Shown here piece after piece: positions 45,019-57,280 of a stretch of DNA of 64,000 nt. The notes beneath the pieces were generated by a model, which made no database searches, had not been told where the DNA came from, and worked only from the letters and a program-made list of their open reading frames with translations. Numbering within the stretch: the stretch's first letter is position 1; every line of letters begins with the position of its first letter. The stretch lies in assembly GCA_022393335.1 (NCBI GenBank), contig JAJEKB010021701.1:790560-854559 (forward strand), read 5' to 3'. Source of the DNA: Macrotrachela quadricornifera (taxonomy: Eukaryota > Rotifera > Eurotatoria > Philodinida > Philodinidae). Made by a program: the position numbers and the translations under genes.

Positions 45019-46744
45019 TGTAAATTAAATTGGAATAAGAAAATATTTTCACACAATCACACTTTCATTCTTCGTGATATTTGAAAACTGAAAATTGAAA
45101 AGTGATATATGTAATCCTTCGGTAATTGAAAAGATAACGTTGTTTTTATGTATTTTATTATACTTAATTGTAGCGAATGAAAAATTAACGAAGGAGTATT
45201 ATCAAGTGGTCAATTGCTTTTTAAACAAAAGCTGTTGGATCAGAAGTTCTTCACTATGGTGAGCATTTAGTTGAAGAAGTGAATGTCTTCCTCTTATCTA
45301 TATCCTTATCTTCGTTCGCACTCAGATTCATCCTAAATAAAGAATGATCATAAGAAAATACGTCATAGACTTGAATGATGCGAGTAGGATAAAAAATATT
45401 GTTTCCTTCTCGAAAAAAAAATCAGAATAAAATATTTCTGTCTTGGAAATATATGGGCGTCATAGAAGTGTAGACGGAAAGTTAATTAAAATATCTCTTA
45501 TCCAACTGAAGCAATTCAATTGATTTTTTAATAATATGCTAGTATATGATCTAAACTTTTATTGCACAAGTAACACTCGTCGCTACGGCTCGCTTAACCC
45601 TCGACTGAATTCTATTTATCATTATCTCTTATTAGTCCCTGGATCCTGCTCTGATAACTATTCTGGATACATGTTCACATGTACGCGGATTGCTACTAAT
45701 GACTCATCCATAAGATCCAGTTTTTGAACTTTTTGTTAAGACTTTGATAGGGAAAAGTGAAACACAGTGTTTTATCCAGTTTTTTGCTCCGAGGTGGCAA
45801 ATTCGCTTGCCGGGGAGGCAGACAGAAATTTTGTTAATGACCACAGTACTCTGAAAATTATAAAGTCAATAATATTGATAGTTATAAAATGTTAATTTTT
45901 TATAACTTGTATAAAAGACATTTTGTTTCGTTTACTTCAACAATATACCCAAAGTTTTTTCGATCGATCTTATAGGAAACACGTATCTATTGAAACATTC
46001 ATAAATTTGGAATAATTAGGTGGAAAATTTCTCAAACTTCGTGGAAAAATGAGCCCGATTGAGACTTTTATCTGGAAAAAAAATTCAGACAAGAATACCA
46101 AGATATGATATCATCGAAAAACAGATCGTCTTAAAAGGAGAATTCACTAAAGACTGCATATCTCACTCAAATACAAATGTCACCACGGATTCTTTAGACG
46201 TTGCTGTAGGCTATAAATCTCCTATCACTAGATACAGTATAAGCTTGAAAACTTTTAAGCATCTAGAATCATCCTTCATGAGTAGTTTCCAGAGATTTTC
46301 AGCTAACTTTTAGAGATATCTAAGAATTTTTTCCATTTGTTGAAACTCTTCAAGGATTCCTCAAAATATAACTGATTAGAGCTGGATAAGTTCAGCTTGT
46401 GACCAGGTAAAATGACTGGAAAATGAAATCGTTAAAATGTTTTCTTAGAAATTCGTTACACTCAGTCAAACGTGTTCGAATTTTGGTGTTATTACGCGTT
46501 AACATAGTATATACGTTTAAACGTTTCGTGTTTCACTCATTTTAACTCTTCGAGATATAAAAAATTTGTGCCTGTCAAAACGCAAAAATTCGAACATTTT
46601 TTACTGTGTAAAATGTGTTCATAGACAGAATAAATAATGGCTGTTAAAATGCGTCAATTTGACTTTTTTGACTGCATAGATCGAGTCATTACACTAAAAG
46701 CTCTATGAACTACCAAACCATATTGTAAATAATTTCAGTCGTTC
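45019..46744. other. Intergenic with dispersed repeat copy
   Basis: The 5' flank of the cysteine-rich gene, then the second copy of the dispersed repeat at about 45565-45760. An 84-codon plus frame at 46059-46313 has no recognised features. No other gene is seen. Confidence 0.35.
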
Positions 46745-47238
46745 AAAACAGATCCCAATTCATGTTGACATAAACCTATAAAAGAAACTGATAGATAATT
46801 GTTCAGAATTATCTACTTACCTCTAGAATATTTGCGCATATCCAAAGATACAACTGTTCATGCTTATTAAATTTTACAATAAAGAAAAAACATTAGGTTC
46901 TTAAAATCAACTTACCTCAGCCACACAAATTTGATTCAATGTTCAATTCAATCTAAACAAGAAAAAAACTTGAAATAAGTTCACAGATAAACTTGCTTAA
47001 TACTCAAATGTTGACCGAAAAATTGATATTCACATTAATATAAATAAACATCATCGTTGTCAATTTAAACCTATAGTATAGAAACACAGTAAAACACTTT
47101 AAAGAAGTCAATTTACCTCAAGATTTTATTATTCGCAAACATTGATATTGCTAATTGTATACTTTCACCTGAAAATATAAAAGAAAAAAATTGACTTGTA
47201 GAATACAACTCACCTTTAGAATACATATCGACATCCAT
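46745..47238 (-). other. Run of canonical splice sites without a long ORF
   Basis: On the minus strand, ATG 47238 (MDVDMYSK) is followed by GTGAGT...TTTCAG, an in-frame exon coding ESIQLAISMFANNKIL, then GTAAAT...TTTAG, GTAAGT...ACAG and GTAAGT...ATAG. The later exons have stops in all frames. This may be a spliced non-coding RNA or a gene whose coding part has decayed. The piggyBac element begins 28 bases upstream of the ATG and may have removed the promoter. Confidence 0.35.
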
Positions 47239-47266
47239 GGTAAGCTCTGTTACTCTAAATTTTTAA

Positions 47267-49430
47267 CAAATTCGAGGCGAGGGGGTCCACCGGTGGACCC
47301 TACTATGTTTTAGCAAGAAACTGAATAGAAAAACAGTTCTTTCTCTTTCATTCTTAGGCGGAAAGGTGCACATAGTGTATGATCTGATTTGTACCTTCGC
47401 TATTTTCAAAATGATTTATTACATTGCATGATGCTTCTCATTAAAACAATCAAGACAAAAAATTTTTTGTTACAATTAGAAAAGAAAGTTTTGATTCTCT
47501 TTGTTGTCGAATGACACGTTTCTCTTGATTGATGTTCTCTGTTTTTTTCATAACAACCAACACATCGTCTTCGAACATCACGGTCAGATCCATTCTTTTC
47601 TTCCAGCTTATGATCAGCTAGTTTGCGCTTCAAATGACTCGTCGATTGTTGTCTCGGACCAGGTTTCAGATTTTCGAAAGGCATACCAAGGAGTAAAGAT
47701 CGCACGAGACTCTCATGAAACTGCAGAATTGTTATGTTGTTTGTTGTGTAGTTTTCTTTGTATATCAAATAGCTATTCACTACTGCTGTTCCAAATATCA
47801 ATTCAAACGCCACCTTTTGATACCATTTTATAGATCGTCTTAGACATGTGTAGTATGCAGATAGCTGATCCGACAAATCCGTACCTTGTCTTCCTTTATT
47901 GTGGTCGAGCACCACTTGTGGCTTCATGATGCGCTCGCCATATGGATTAGTTTTCTGATGTCCACAAGAGCAGTTGTATGGGATGGCTTGGTAGATATCA
48001 TCAGGATGTCTCTTTTATTTGTCCACTTGATCAGCTTGACACCATCGCCATTCTGAAAACCATAAATCTCACCCTTCTTGAGTTTTTTCTAAAGAATTAC
48101 TTTTCCAGATCCAACACGGTTACTTCTCAATGTTCCGATAAGGTAAGTATCATTTCCTAACAATCGTTTTGCAAGATCGATACTCGTAAAAAAATTGTCA
48201 GCTACCACAGTTCAATAGCATTCGAAAAGATCTTCTAATAATTGCATGATGACTGTTTGAGTATGACTAAGACCAGTCGTTGGATTCTGTTTTCCTGTAT
48301 AAATTATAAAATTCCAAGTATATCCATTTATGTCTGCTACTTTATACATTTTAACCCCATATTTGTGCGCTTTACCTGAAACGTATTGTCTAAAGGAGAG
48401 TCGATCTCACCAGGACACCATTGTTTCATCAACGGTGGTGACAGAACCAGACGTATAAATGGACTTAAATCTAGCTTTCAATAGAATCAAAAGTGGATTC
48501 AACTTAGCTAGTTTATCCTGGCTCGCATCCTGTTCCTCATTGTTAGAAAAATGCAAAAACTTGAGAACTAATTCGAATTTGTCTCTCGACATTGTATTTT
48601 GAATGATTTCTGATCCATATAATTGTCTTTTGCTCCAGTAGTAGTCTACTTTTGGCATTTGCACTAAGCCCATCTTGATGACTATCCCAAAAATTTCAGC
48701 ATTTTTTCATTAGTAGTCGGTTCCCATTGAAGATTTGTTGATCGTTTACTTAGTCTGCGTGTTAGTAAGTATGGTTCTGCATATCTATTAGTTTCGAGAA
48801 CCATAAGGCTTATAATCTCGTCAGTGATGAAATGTCGATAGCAATCGATAGGATTGACTGTACCATCTTCGGAAGTTGGCGTTACTTATTCAATAAGTCC
48901 ATGGTCTTCCAGAAATTCACCATTAGATTCTGATACTGTTTCACTTTAGACGTTTGAATCTACCTCATCATCAGTGAATTCTTCATCAGAACTTGCAGAC
49001 TCGATGTACATTCTAGCGAAATCATCATTCAAAGAACTCAATTCACTGAGTGAGGCAACGCTATCTTCTGTACTGGCTTCTTCTGACGACATGTAATATA
49101 TTCAAGAAGTCTGACAATTTTGATCATTTTTATACTGATGAGCAGCGATAAGCAGAATAGACATGAATTCAACAGAAAAATCTAGAAACTTCCTATCCTT
49201 ATTTCGCATGTAACGTACACTACATATTACAGAACAAAAAAGTAGCTTGAATCATTATACAGCTGCATATGAGATTCGATTCTCTATCCAATTGTACAAC
49301 AAAGAAGTACAGTAAAACATCGATAGAATAAAAAGAAAAGGTCAGTAAATGCATTTACCAAAAGTTTGTTCTACGTGGAGACAAGTATCTTGATCAATTC
49401 CTGTATGAAAAATAAATCGCCTCGAATGTG
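47267..49430 (-). mobile_element. PiggyBac element, full length, TTAA target sites
   Basis: Terminal repeats CAAATTCGAGGCGA (left) and CACATTCGAGGCGA (right, inverted) both adjoin TTAA (47263-47266 and 49431-49434), the piggyBac target duplication. Length is 2164 bp. The left subterminal part has a palindromic GGGTCCACCGGTGGACCC. It holds one transposase-derived frame. A 71-bp MITE at 55173-55243 shares the end and the palindrome core. Confidence 0.9.
47406..49092 (-). pseudogene. PiggyBac transposase, inactivated
   Basis: Begins MSSEEASTEDSVASLSE at 49092 with the acidic leader usual in the family. It goes on with MPKVDYYWSKRQLYGSEII and KFELVLKFLHFSNN. Catalytic aspartates lie in VDETMVSW, VVADNFFTS and GRQGTDLSDQL. 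The C-terminus has a basic nuclear-type stretch and the remains of a cysteine-rich zinc domain (RRRCVGCYEKN). Stops include TAA near 48946, TGA at 48407 and TGA at 48212, besides frameshifts, so no active enzyme is made. Confidence 0.88.
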
Positions 49431-49697
49431 TTAATATTTCAGCAAGCAAGAGAGTAATTAATTATAGGCCAAAGAAAAAGTGTTAGTAGAATATGTATTT
49501 GTAGAAAAAAGAAAAACTAAGGCGTACATTAGAAAAAGGATGCGAACAATTAGATATGATAAAAAAAGGAAGCAATACGTGTGATAAAATAGAGAAAAGC
49601 GAACTAGCTACGAATTCATAAGTAAAGTTTGTCAGTCTTTCTTGATTGTACGAATGTGAAATCAGTATACGACTGAACTTCTTTTATCCTACCAAAC

Positions 49698-50015
49698 CTA
49701 TGGAAGACAGCTACTGCAACGATCACAATAATAACCATTATCAGTATTATCAGTAGCATGAAAATAAACACAACAAAAACCAAGACTGCAAGAACCACCA
49801 CCAGCACCACAAGCACCACCCTCAGGATCAGCAGGAATAGCAAAACCATTACGACAAAAAGTAGAAGAAGCATTACAACGATAACGATTATAATTACCAT
49901 CAGGAGTAAAATTACAAACTTGACCACAAGTAGTGGTATCATCATAAGTGCTATAATCATTAGGACAACTAGTAGCACAAGAAGCTGTTGCTAAATAGAA
50001 AATGAAAATATCCAT
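49698..50015 (-). CDS. Secreted cysteine-rich protein
   Basis: A 105-residue frame from ATG 50015 with 13 cysteines, such as CPNDYSTYDDTTTCGQVC, CGAGGGSCSLGFCCVYF and YCDRCSSC. The short start MDIFIFYLATA may act as a signal peptide. Alternatively, the CTATTTAG just before CAACAGC is a splice acceptor and the true signal exon lies upstream; it was not found. Asparagine- and glycine-rich with glycosylation sequons (NFT, NAS). Related in style to the gene at 44.5 kb. Extracellular; function unknown. Confidence 0.55.
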   Translation of the reverse strand: MDIFIFYLATASCATSCPNDYSTYDDTTTCGQVCNFTPDGNYNRYRCNASSTFCRNGFAIPADPEGGACGAGGGSCSLGFCCVYFHATDNTDNGYYCDRCSSCLP

Positions 50016-50750
50016 TATGAAATAATTCCGTTTCAGCTCAAAAGAAACTGTTCAGAACATGTGATAAAAACTAATCTTTGTCGTCATTAGTTTATAATGC
50101 TGAAGTTTTTAGGGTAGGTCTGTTGGATGGACTAAGAGACAAGATGGTGTCAGAACAACTAAATCTCGAACATTGCTGCGATATGGTAGCGAAAAACAAA
50201 GTACAAAGTAAAAGAAATGATCATATATCTTACATCAAATATAAATTTTTCATTTACGATCAATTGAATTTATTTTCGAAGACAGTCAAATTTTTTCTAT
50301 ATGACCAGTCCTCGTCTGTCGAACGAACTGACAAGTATAAAAGCTTTTCCTTCAAATATATACTTCTCATACAAAAAATTTCTCTATCATACTCTCAACT
50401 TTTGTGATCAAAATATGTCAACTCAAAAATAAATCACGCGAAATAGGAGCACTTTGAGCAAAATGCCTGAGTTAGGGCACTACGACTCTTACTTCTATAC
50501 CCCGCATTGGATCAATAACTTAAGTTGTTAAGAGAAAAATTAGTAGGAGACGTGTTTTTCTGAAGAAACAAGATGAATAACTTTCTATAAGAGCCAATGG
50601 AGAGCAAAGATGGTAAAAGCTTTATTGCTCCGCTTTTATCTTTAGATAATAGTCGTTTGAAAGAATTTTCAAAGGATCTGAGATTAATCGATCGCATATC
50701 GCTACTGTTTGATAACTATGAAAAAGCTTGTCAGCGCAGCCCTTTTAGGG
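50016..50750. other. Intergenic, no gene seen
   Basis: Upstream of the cysteine-rich gene. Short open frames at 50078 and 50597 show no domain features. Confidence 0.3.
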
Positions 50751-50754
50751 CTAA

Positions 50755-51256
50755 AATGTGGAACTCACATATTCATATAAGCTAGGAGCTGTGTTACTGT
50801 AAATTTTTCATAATGTTAGTGCTCTACATTGATAGATATATATTTACAGCAAAGCTTTAAGGTGGAAGAGAACGATGATAAAACACAGGAATCATTTATT
50901 GCGTCGTGTCTGCTGCAATGGGGAGGTATTTTTGATAGAGATATCTGCAATGAAGACCTGTCTGTAATTGGAGCTGGCCTGTAAGGGGAGAGCTCGAAAA
51001 GTCTCGACTTAAAATTTACATTCACTCTTTTTCTTCGAAAAAATATAGCCACGCCTGTTATATCTGTGACGGACAGGACGCGTTGCTAAGGAAAATTTGT
51101 ACTAAATGACCTTTGACCGCGGTTGCTATGGAAACTGTCTTTTGACCTTGGTTGTTAAGGATGTCTGTAAGGTGGGGGGGGGGGGGGGGGGGGGAGCCGC
51201 AAAACTTCGACTTAAAACTTACACTCACATTTTTCATATGTGAGTTCCACAAAAGT
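50755..51256. repeat. MITE-like segment with duplicated block and 21-G run
   Basis: The ends carry TGTGGAACTCACATAT and its reverse complement. Inside, the block at about 50979-51034 ('ctgtaagg', 'cgacttaaaatttaca') is repeated at about 51165-51238. The GGGG of the first copy is replaced by 21 Gs (51174-51194) in the second. Possible MITE with an expanded homopolymer. Confidence 0.5.
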
Positions 51257-52668
51257 ATAGATGACACCGATTCCTACTGAATATAAAGATGACTATTGAG
51301 TCATTAGCGGTCCTGAAGAGTTTTATTTTTTCTACAGATTCACACAATTGATCAATGATGATATTACATAAGAAGGCGCGCGACAGGCCTCCTGCATCGA
51401 AATTTTCACAAGTGATACATTCATTTTATTTGAAATTCATTTCCTCAATCTTTTCCTCACTTAAATCGTGTAATTTGGGGTTGAAATCCTCAAAAAAGAC
51501 AAGGAGCTTGTTATTATTTCTGATCGTTTGAAAATTTGTTAAATTTTCTTTTCAAAGAATGGTACATAAAAAGCTATTCTGGACTTTGCATTTTGCCGTT
51601 TCTTTTTGGCTCGATTATCATAAAGGTTAGTGGTAAAACGACACTACCAGAAAAAACCATATTGTCAATATCAATTTATTGATTCCTTAATTTCTATAAC
51701 TATACAGATAATTGATCCGTTGTGGGCTTCTAAAATTAAAAGTTTTGTCAAATTAACAATTTTTAGATTTCAAGCGCTTTGTGATCATCGTAATAAAAAG
51801 TAATAGTGCATACAAAGGCATCAACCTTAGTAAGTGATATGTTTGTGATGAATACTGTGATTCAAGAAAGATATAAAGTTTCCATTACCTACAACTGTTT
51901 TAATCCTTGATCTACATTGAATTATGCACTTTGTCTAGGTCTTCTACCAATGAAAGTTACAATCACAAACTGAAGAGGTTATCTCTCAGAAGTTTAGACC
52001 TATCTATTGTTGAATTTTGATGAGTTGTAATATCGTTTATTGGAATCAAGATTCTTGAATCGAAGAAATACGAGAAACCGAGGAATACAATCATTTACGG
52101 ATAAATGACGCCAGTAAACGAAGCACTCTTCATCGTATAGATTGGCTGTGAACCTCTTTTCTGAATGGAGCCGCTGTTTTTTTCTCTTGTCTAGTGATAA
52201 ACATTATCACTTTTCGGTAGACATTTTGAAAATGATATAGTGAACAAACTTTGGTACAAATTTGTATTGAAATGTAATCTTTCGTTGAAGACAATCGAGC
52301 TCTATCGACCCATACCAAGCCAATTTGTATAATTTATTTCACTTAGGATTTATAAGCATTTTTTTGAGAGCATCGAAACCCGTAAAATGATCCCATATCC
52401 ATATGGGATATACTGATGAAGAACTTTTTGACCAATCTCCGTTTGTTGCTGTGTTTTATTATCACGAGTGTGAAAACCTTCGAATTTGACGTTATGACTT
52501 TGTCCTTTTTGAGTATATTCCATACTGATCAATGATTATTTAGGTGATTTTGGGGCTCTTGGAAAAAGGCTCTTAGTTCTTGAATGGATCAAACTATACA
52601 AATTGACTTGATGTAAATCAGTAGAGCTTAATTTTCACCATCGAATGGTTATGTATACTTTCCTCCAA
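51257..52668. other. Intergenic, no gene seen
   Basis: AT-rich; stops occur in all frames. No repeats or elements were recognised. Confidence 0.3.
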
Positions 52669-53327
52669 TCAACAAGAGACTGGAAAAGACTCGTTCTGGC
52701 TTCTCAAATGTTGTTTTCGATCTTGTCAAATGGGTAGTAATAAAAACAAAAATAATGGAATTACCTTGGCATTTGTTATTCACACAGGAATTGCTCATAC
52801 AATCAGTGTTAAAAATACAATTCGCCCCATCCCAGCATTTCTTTCCGAATAGCGCACATACACTACCACAATCCGTGTCAGTTTCGGTGATGAGATCCTT
52901 CACTTTATTGCAACAGATTCGCCCTAGAATACACAGAAAATGTGAGAAGCAACGTGGTTTAAGTCACAGGCACTCACTTTGGCAAACGCCTGGGAGGCAG
53001 CCATCGAGCAGAGGCAGGGACAGGGACAGGAGTGGGCAGTCACTGTTGTCCTGACATACGTTGTTCCTGGTCATAATAAAAAGAATTAGGAACATTGACA
53101 AAAGCAAGCATTTATTCACCTTTTCATCCGTCGAAGTATTGGAAAACTTTTCGACAAATGATAATTGTTGTCGAGCTATTAGAAGAAGAGAAGAATTGCA
53201 ATAATAGATGCGCATACAGGAAGAAAAAGACACATACACCTTGAGCCAATTGATTGTTGTCAATTGCTGCTTCTGATGAAAGAGCCGCGTTCAAGCAGAC
53301 GATAGCGATGATAGTGATTAGCCACAT
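52669..53327 (-). CDS. Secreted cysteine-rich prepropeptide, five exons
   Basis: A frame-consistent model: exons 53327-53238, 53175-53120, 53066-52978, 52923-52765 and 52721-52669, giving 148 residues. Introns are 62, 53, 54 and 43 bp, all GT-AG. Exon 1 codes the signal peptide MWLITIIAIVCLNAALSSEA. A propeptide ends with RRMKR, a furin-type site. The mature part begins NNVCQDNSDC and has CLPGVCQRRICC, CGSVCALFGKKCWDGANC and CMSNSCVNNKC. This Cys spacing fits a disulfide-rich extracellular protein; no family is named. It appears intact and is likely expressed. Confidence 0.7.
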
Positions 53328-55172
53328 TTGCCTACTAACAAAGATTTTGTTGAAAAACTTCTCTCATGTCACTGACAGGTTCGATAATTCAAAGCACTCA
53401 TCAAACTAGTAAATACTTGCGTCTAACTATGTAGAATATCTTAGATTAGGATGCGAATATTTCCTGAATGGATTCGCTATTTAATCGGTTCTAGTTAGAC
53501 CAAAATGGAACTCGACAAGCTCTGTCTGATGCACTATTCACTTTTCCAAATTGACCCTCGTATCCGGAAGAAAAACCTTAATAACTACACAAAAGAAGCC
53601 AACAGATCTGTTCACTCGAGAAAAACCTGTCGCAATTCGCCCAGGATTTAAATCAAGTTAGACCGCCCATAATTTCTGATAGGTCTCGAGTTGCTTCATC
53701 AATTGCACATCTCGTTCAATAAATTTGAGTCAATCCTTAATGAGAAAATCGCTAATTACACATTAGCCCATGTACTAGTTTGCCAAAAATGCTTTGCGAA
53801 GGAGAGACAGCTCCAACGACAAATGATATCAACATTCAATTTTATACCAAATGAAAGCCCATCGAAAACGGAATTTAGAAGTATAGGTGGTAATTCATAG
53901 GATGACAACAAGTTATCTCTGAATTATTTTTCGTCTATTAGACTTCGTAAAGTACTCTTTGATAATGATTTTGGTAAAAAATTTGAATTTGATAAATCAA
54001 TGACGTTTTTAGGATCAAAATCCGGAAAAATCTCAACCAGTTGTATTTGTTAGATTGTGCTCTGTAAAAAACTTATGTTGCATGGGCAGCGTAAACTCAA
54101 ATTTTTTAGAGGAAGCATAGACCTGAAAATGAGATGATTTCCCGAGCCATAGTTCAGAGCCCGCCAGTAAAAAAGTTATTCGGCAAGGTGAAAAAGATAA
54201 GGGAGGTCAAAAATTTTCGAAAATACCTTCCAAAATTTCTATAAGTTATCGGAATTTTCAAAAAAAACTTTGAGTATTGTTTTTGACAATGTTTACAGTT
54301 TTTAAGAAGACTTCCAATGTTTTTCTGAAATTTTTCAAAAGTTCTCAACAAACTTTTAACAAACGTTGAACAAAAACAAGAAAATTTCTAAAGACCGAGT
54401 AGGTACCTCTCCCACCGTCGCTCGTGACAGGCCTGCATGTTATCAAGTTTTTTGTTATTACCCTCCGTTCACTGATCGTTCGATTTTCAAGTTGACACTT
54501 ATGTGCAAGAATATCTATCATTTTAACAGTTATTCCTTTTTGATAAGATCATAATTGTAAGAATGAACTGAAAATATTGCGGTCCTCTCATTCAAACTAT
54601 ATATTTAACTATTTATGCTAGCAGCTAGTTGATCTTCTTTGTGAGTAACTTCTTATATGGTGATTATGAACGATAGCAGAAAGAAGTACAAATTACGTTA
54701 TTTGACAAACAAGAGTTCAGAAAATGTAAAGAAATAATATATACGGTTAAAACAGGATAAATTTGGGAAAGCAATAAGTTTTTATTGTTTCTCGAAATAG
54801 TCAAAAGCGATTTGGCAGTTGGGAAGGCTCCCTTGTTAGATATTTTTTAGCTATTGACATTACTGTTCATTGCAGTTTTTGTATGAAAGCAGTGATGATT
54901 GGTAATGCATACACCGACTGCTTTTTTCGTTCTCTTAAACACCTGTAAGAGAAGAGGTATATGTATTTTGATTCGTTTACCTTGATTTACTCTCCTGTTT
55001 GTTTGTCTACTCGCAATGAATAATTTGCAATGACTCACTATGAGTGATTGGGAATGACATGCAAAGATTTAGTGTCATTTGACTGTTGCAAAAAATTTTT
55101 CAAGTATTCATTAAGTTTATTTGATGAGAAGAAGAAATGAAAATAAAATGGAAATTTATTTCGGTGACTTAA
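53328..55172. other. Intergenic with a partial MITE end
   Basis: No gene was recognised. At about 54799-54840 the string 'gcagttgggaaggctccc' matches the right end of the palindromic MITE at 55411-56021, so a truncated copy lies here. Confidence 0.35.
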
Positions 55173-55243
55173 CACATTGGGCACGATGTCGCCCACCGGT
55201 GGGCGACGCTATGTTATAACAATACTGAATCGTGCTCAATGTG
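55173..55243. mobile_element. 71-bp piggyBac-type micro-MITE
   Basis: Flanked by TTAA on both sides (55169-55172, 55244-55247). Ends CACATTGGGCACGAT and ATCGTGCTCAATGTG are inverted. The centre has CGCCCACCGGTGGGCG, sharing CCACCGGTGG with the left end of the piggyBac at 47267, and 'gctatgtt' follows as 'actatgtt' does there. It is far too short to code. Confidence 0.85.
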
Positions 55244-55410
55244 TTAAGTGAAAATATGGAGATATGAAAGTTTTGTGTAGATAGTTTTTTTTGAAAAATA
55301 GTTGATCGAATTTATTCTAGACAAGAGAAATAATACAAAGAAATTTTCATTGTGTTTTTTGTTAATATGTCACAATAGAGACTACCTTGTTCATATGATT
55401 ATGTATCTAC

Positions 55411-56021
55411 GACGGAACCTTCCCAACAGTCAAACCGCTCCTGAGTTCAAACTATATCTATAAAGTAAACCAGAATGAAGTATGAAAAATGCCAAAATAT
55501 TGAGTGCCCGTTTAGGCTTTCTCTTCGGAATTATAGAGATTTTACTACATTTTTAGTCTATGGCGTGCAATATAACCAAAATTCGAATGAGGGTATTTCG
55601 ATCTGAGATTTCACCCATAGATAGGTCTCTTTATAATTAGAATGCCCTGAAAGTTTCAGCTCAAAAGATCTTTTCCTTCGTAAGATATTAAACTCCTAAA
55701 AAGGTCACCAGGGTAGAATTTTATATTATTTGGAAGTTTAATAGCTTAAGAAGGGAAAGGTGTTTTGAGTTAAAACTTTCAGGGTATTCTACTCATAAAG
55801 AGTCCTATCTATGGGCGAAATCTTAGATCGAAATACAGTTATTCGAATTTTGGTTATATTGCATGCCACAGGCTAAAATTACAGTAAAATGCCTTTAACT
55901 TCGAAGAGAAAACATATAAGGGCACTCAATATTTTGGGATTTTTCCTACTTCATTGGGGTCTCCTTTATAGATATAGTGGGAGCTCAAAAGTGATTTAAC
56001 AGTTGGGAAGGCTCCATCGTC
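55411..56021. mobile_element. Palindromic MITE, ~290-bp arms
   Basis: The outer ends GACGGAACCTTCCCAAC and GTTGGGAAGGCTCCATCGTC are inverted. The arms contain 'aaaatattgagtgccc', 'caaaattcgaat' and 'cccatagatagg' with mirror partners. The centre (about 55690-55735) is short. No ORF. Confidence 0.8.
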
Positions 56022-57280
56022 CGCCTGAAGGAATCTGATTGGACAAAAGCCCGATATCAAAAATCTATGATCATTGGTTTTTAAGTGAATATTCTTTTGA
56101 CCATTAACTCGACGGCAAGGGTGACGAAATGTTCGCCAATAAGTGACACTCCACGAGGTGTATTGGAGAGATTCTGAAACCCCGACGGCAAGCTCACACA
56201 CATACTTATTTTAACTTTTTCTATATGCTTCTCCCTCCAGTTAAAGAAACAGATAAGATGCTTATTAGTAATAAGCCACAACTCTTTCGTCCGTAGAAAG
56301 CTATTCCAAAAATACAGCTATACTGATACGTGGTCGAGGAATATGACCTTTTATTCTAAACTTCCCTTTCCTGGGTAGTAAAAGGCTCCGGGCCTTCTCT
56401 AATGGCGGAGCAAAACGAAATTCTTCGAGATGTTTTAATATGACTGACGCTTTTCTGCAGGTTTTAACTAGAAAAATTTTCCAGAATATTAGAGAGCACT
56501 TTCTGGGTTTGTGAAGGTTTTCAGAGTTTTTTTATTGCTCTCAACGCGCAACAAAACTGCTTTGCCTTGTTTTAGCGAAAACTTTAGCTCAAAGTTGTGA
56601 AAAACAAGTAATTTTCTGTCAAAAGTAACTTCGATAATAATTAAATAATAGTTAAGTATTGATTAAAATTAGGAGTCTTTCAATAGAAATTTCATATCGT
56701 ATCCTGTAGGGAGCTTTCTTTTGTGGAGAGGGGTTTAGGAAGGAATCGAAGAATGACGGGAACGAAGTTTATGGACTTCGTCTCTGAGACAAGATCCTAC
56801 CCGTAGATTCGTAAAACACACATAATTATAAAGTAAAGATATCAGATTCGCATGGCAAAGCCAAATTATGCAGGAAATTTTCAAAGAATACAACTCACCT
56901 TCGTGTAAATACAATACAATATAAATACTAAAGTGATAGAGATAGTTTTTGTTTAATAATGTTTGAGAACGATCGCAGTTAAAGAAAATGCGTTTGATAC
57001 ACTGATGGTCAATCTAAACGAATGCGAATAACTAAAAAAAGTGCAAAAGATGCGTGTTTTTATCCCTTTTTTTAATGCAGTGGTGATTATTGAGCCGTAA
57101 AAAAGGAAGATATGTAATTACCTTCTTTTCGATATTAACAAAAAAATAAGCAGGTAGCTGAAGAAAGGTATCTCCAATTTTGTTCTTTCCTGTGGGTAGC
57201 AACGTTGCACTGTACAGTCATGCACAAAAGCCCTGCAATATGGTAAAAACATCTACATAGGAGATGTTTGCTTTGAAACT
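56022..57280. other. Intergenic, no gene seen
   Basis: AT-rich, no recognisable domain in any frame. The minus frame at 55926-56201 partly overlaps the MITE and is a shadow. Confidence 0.3.
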
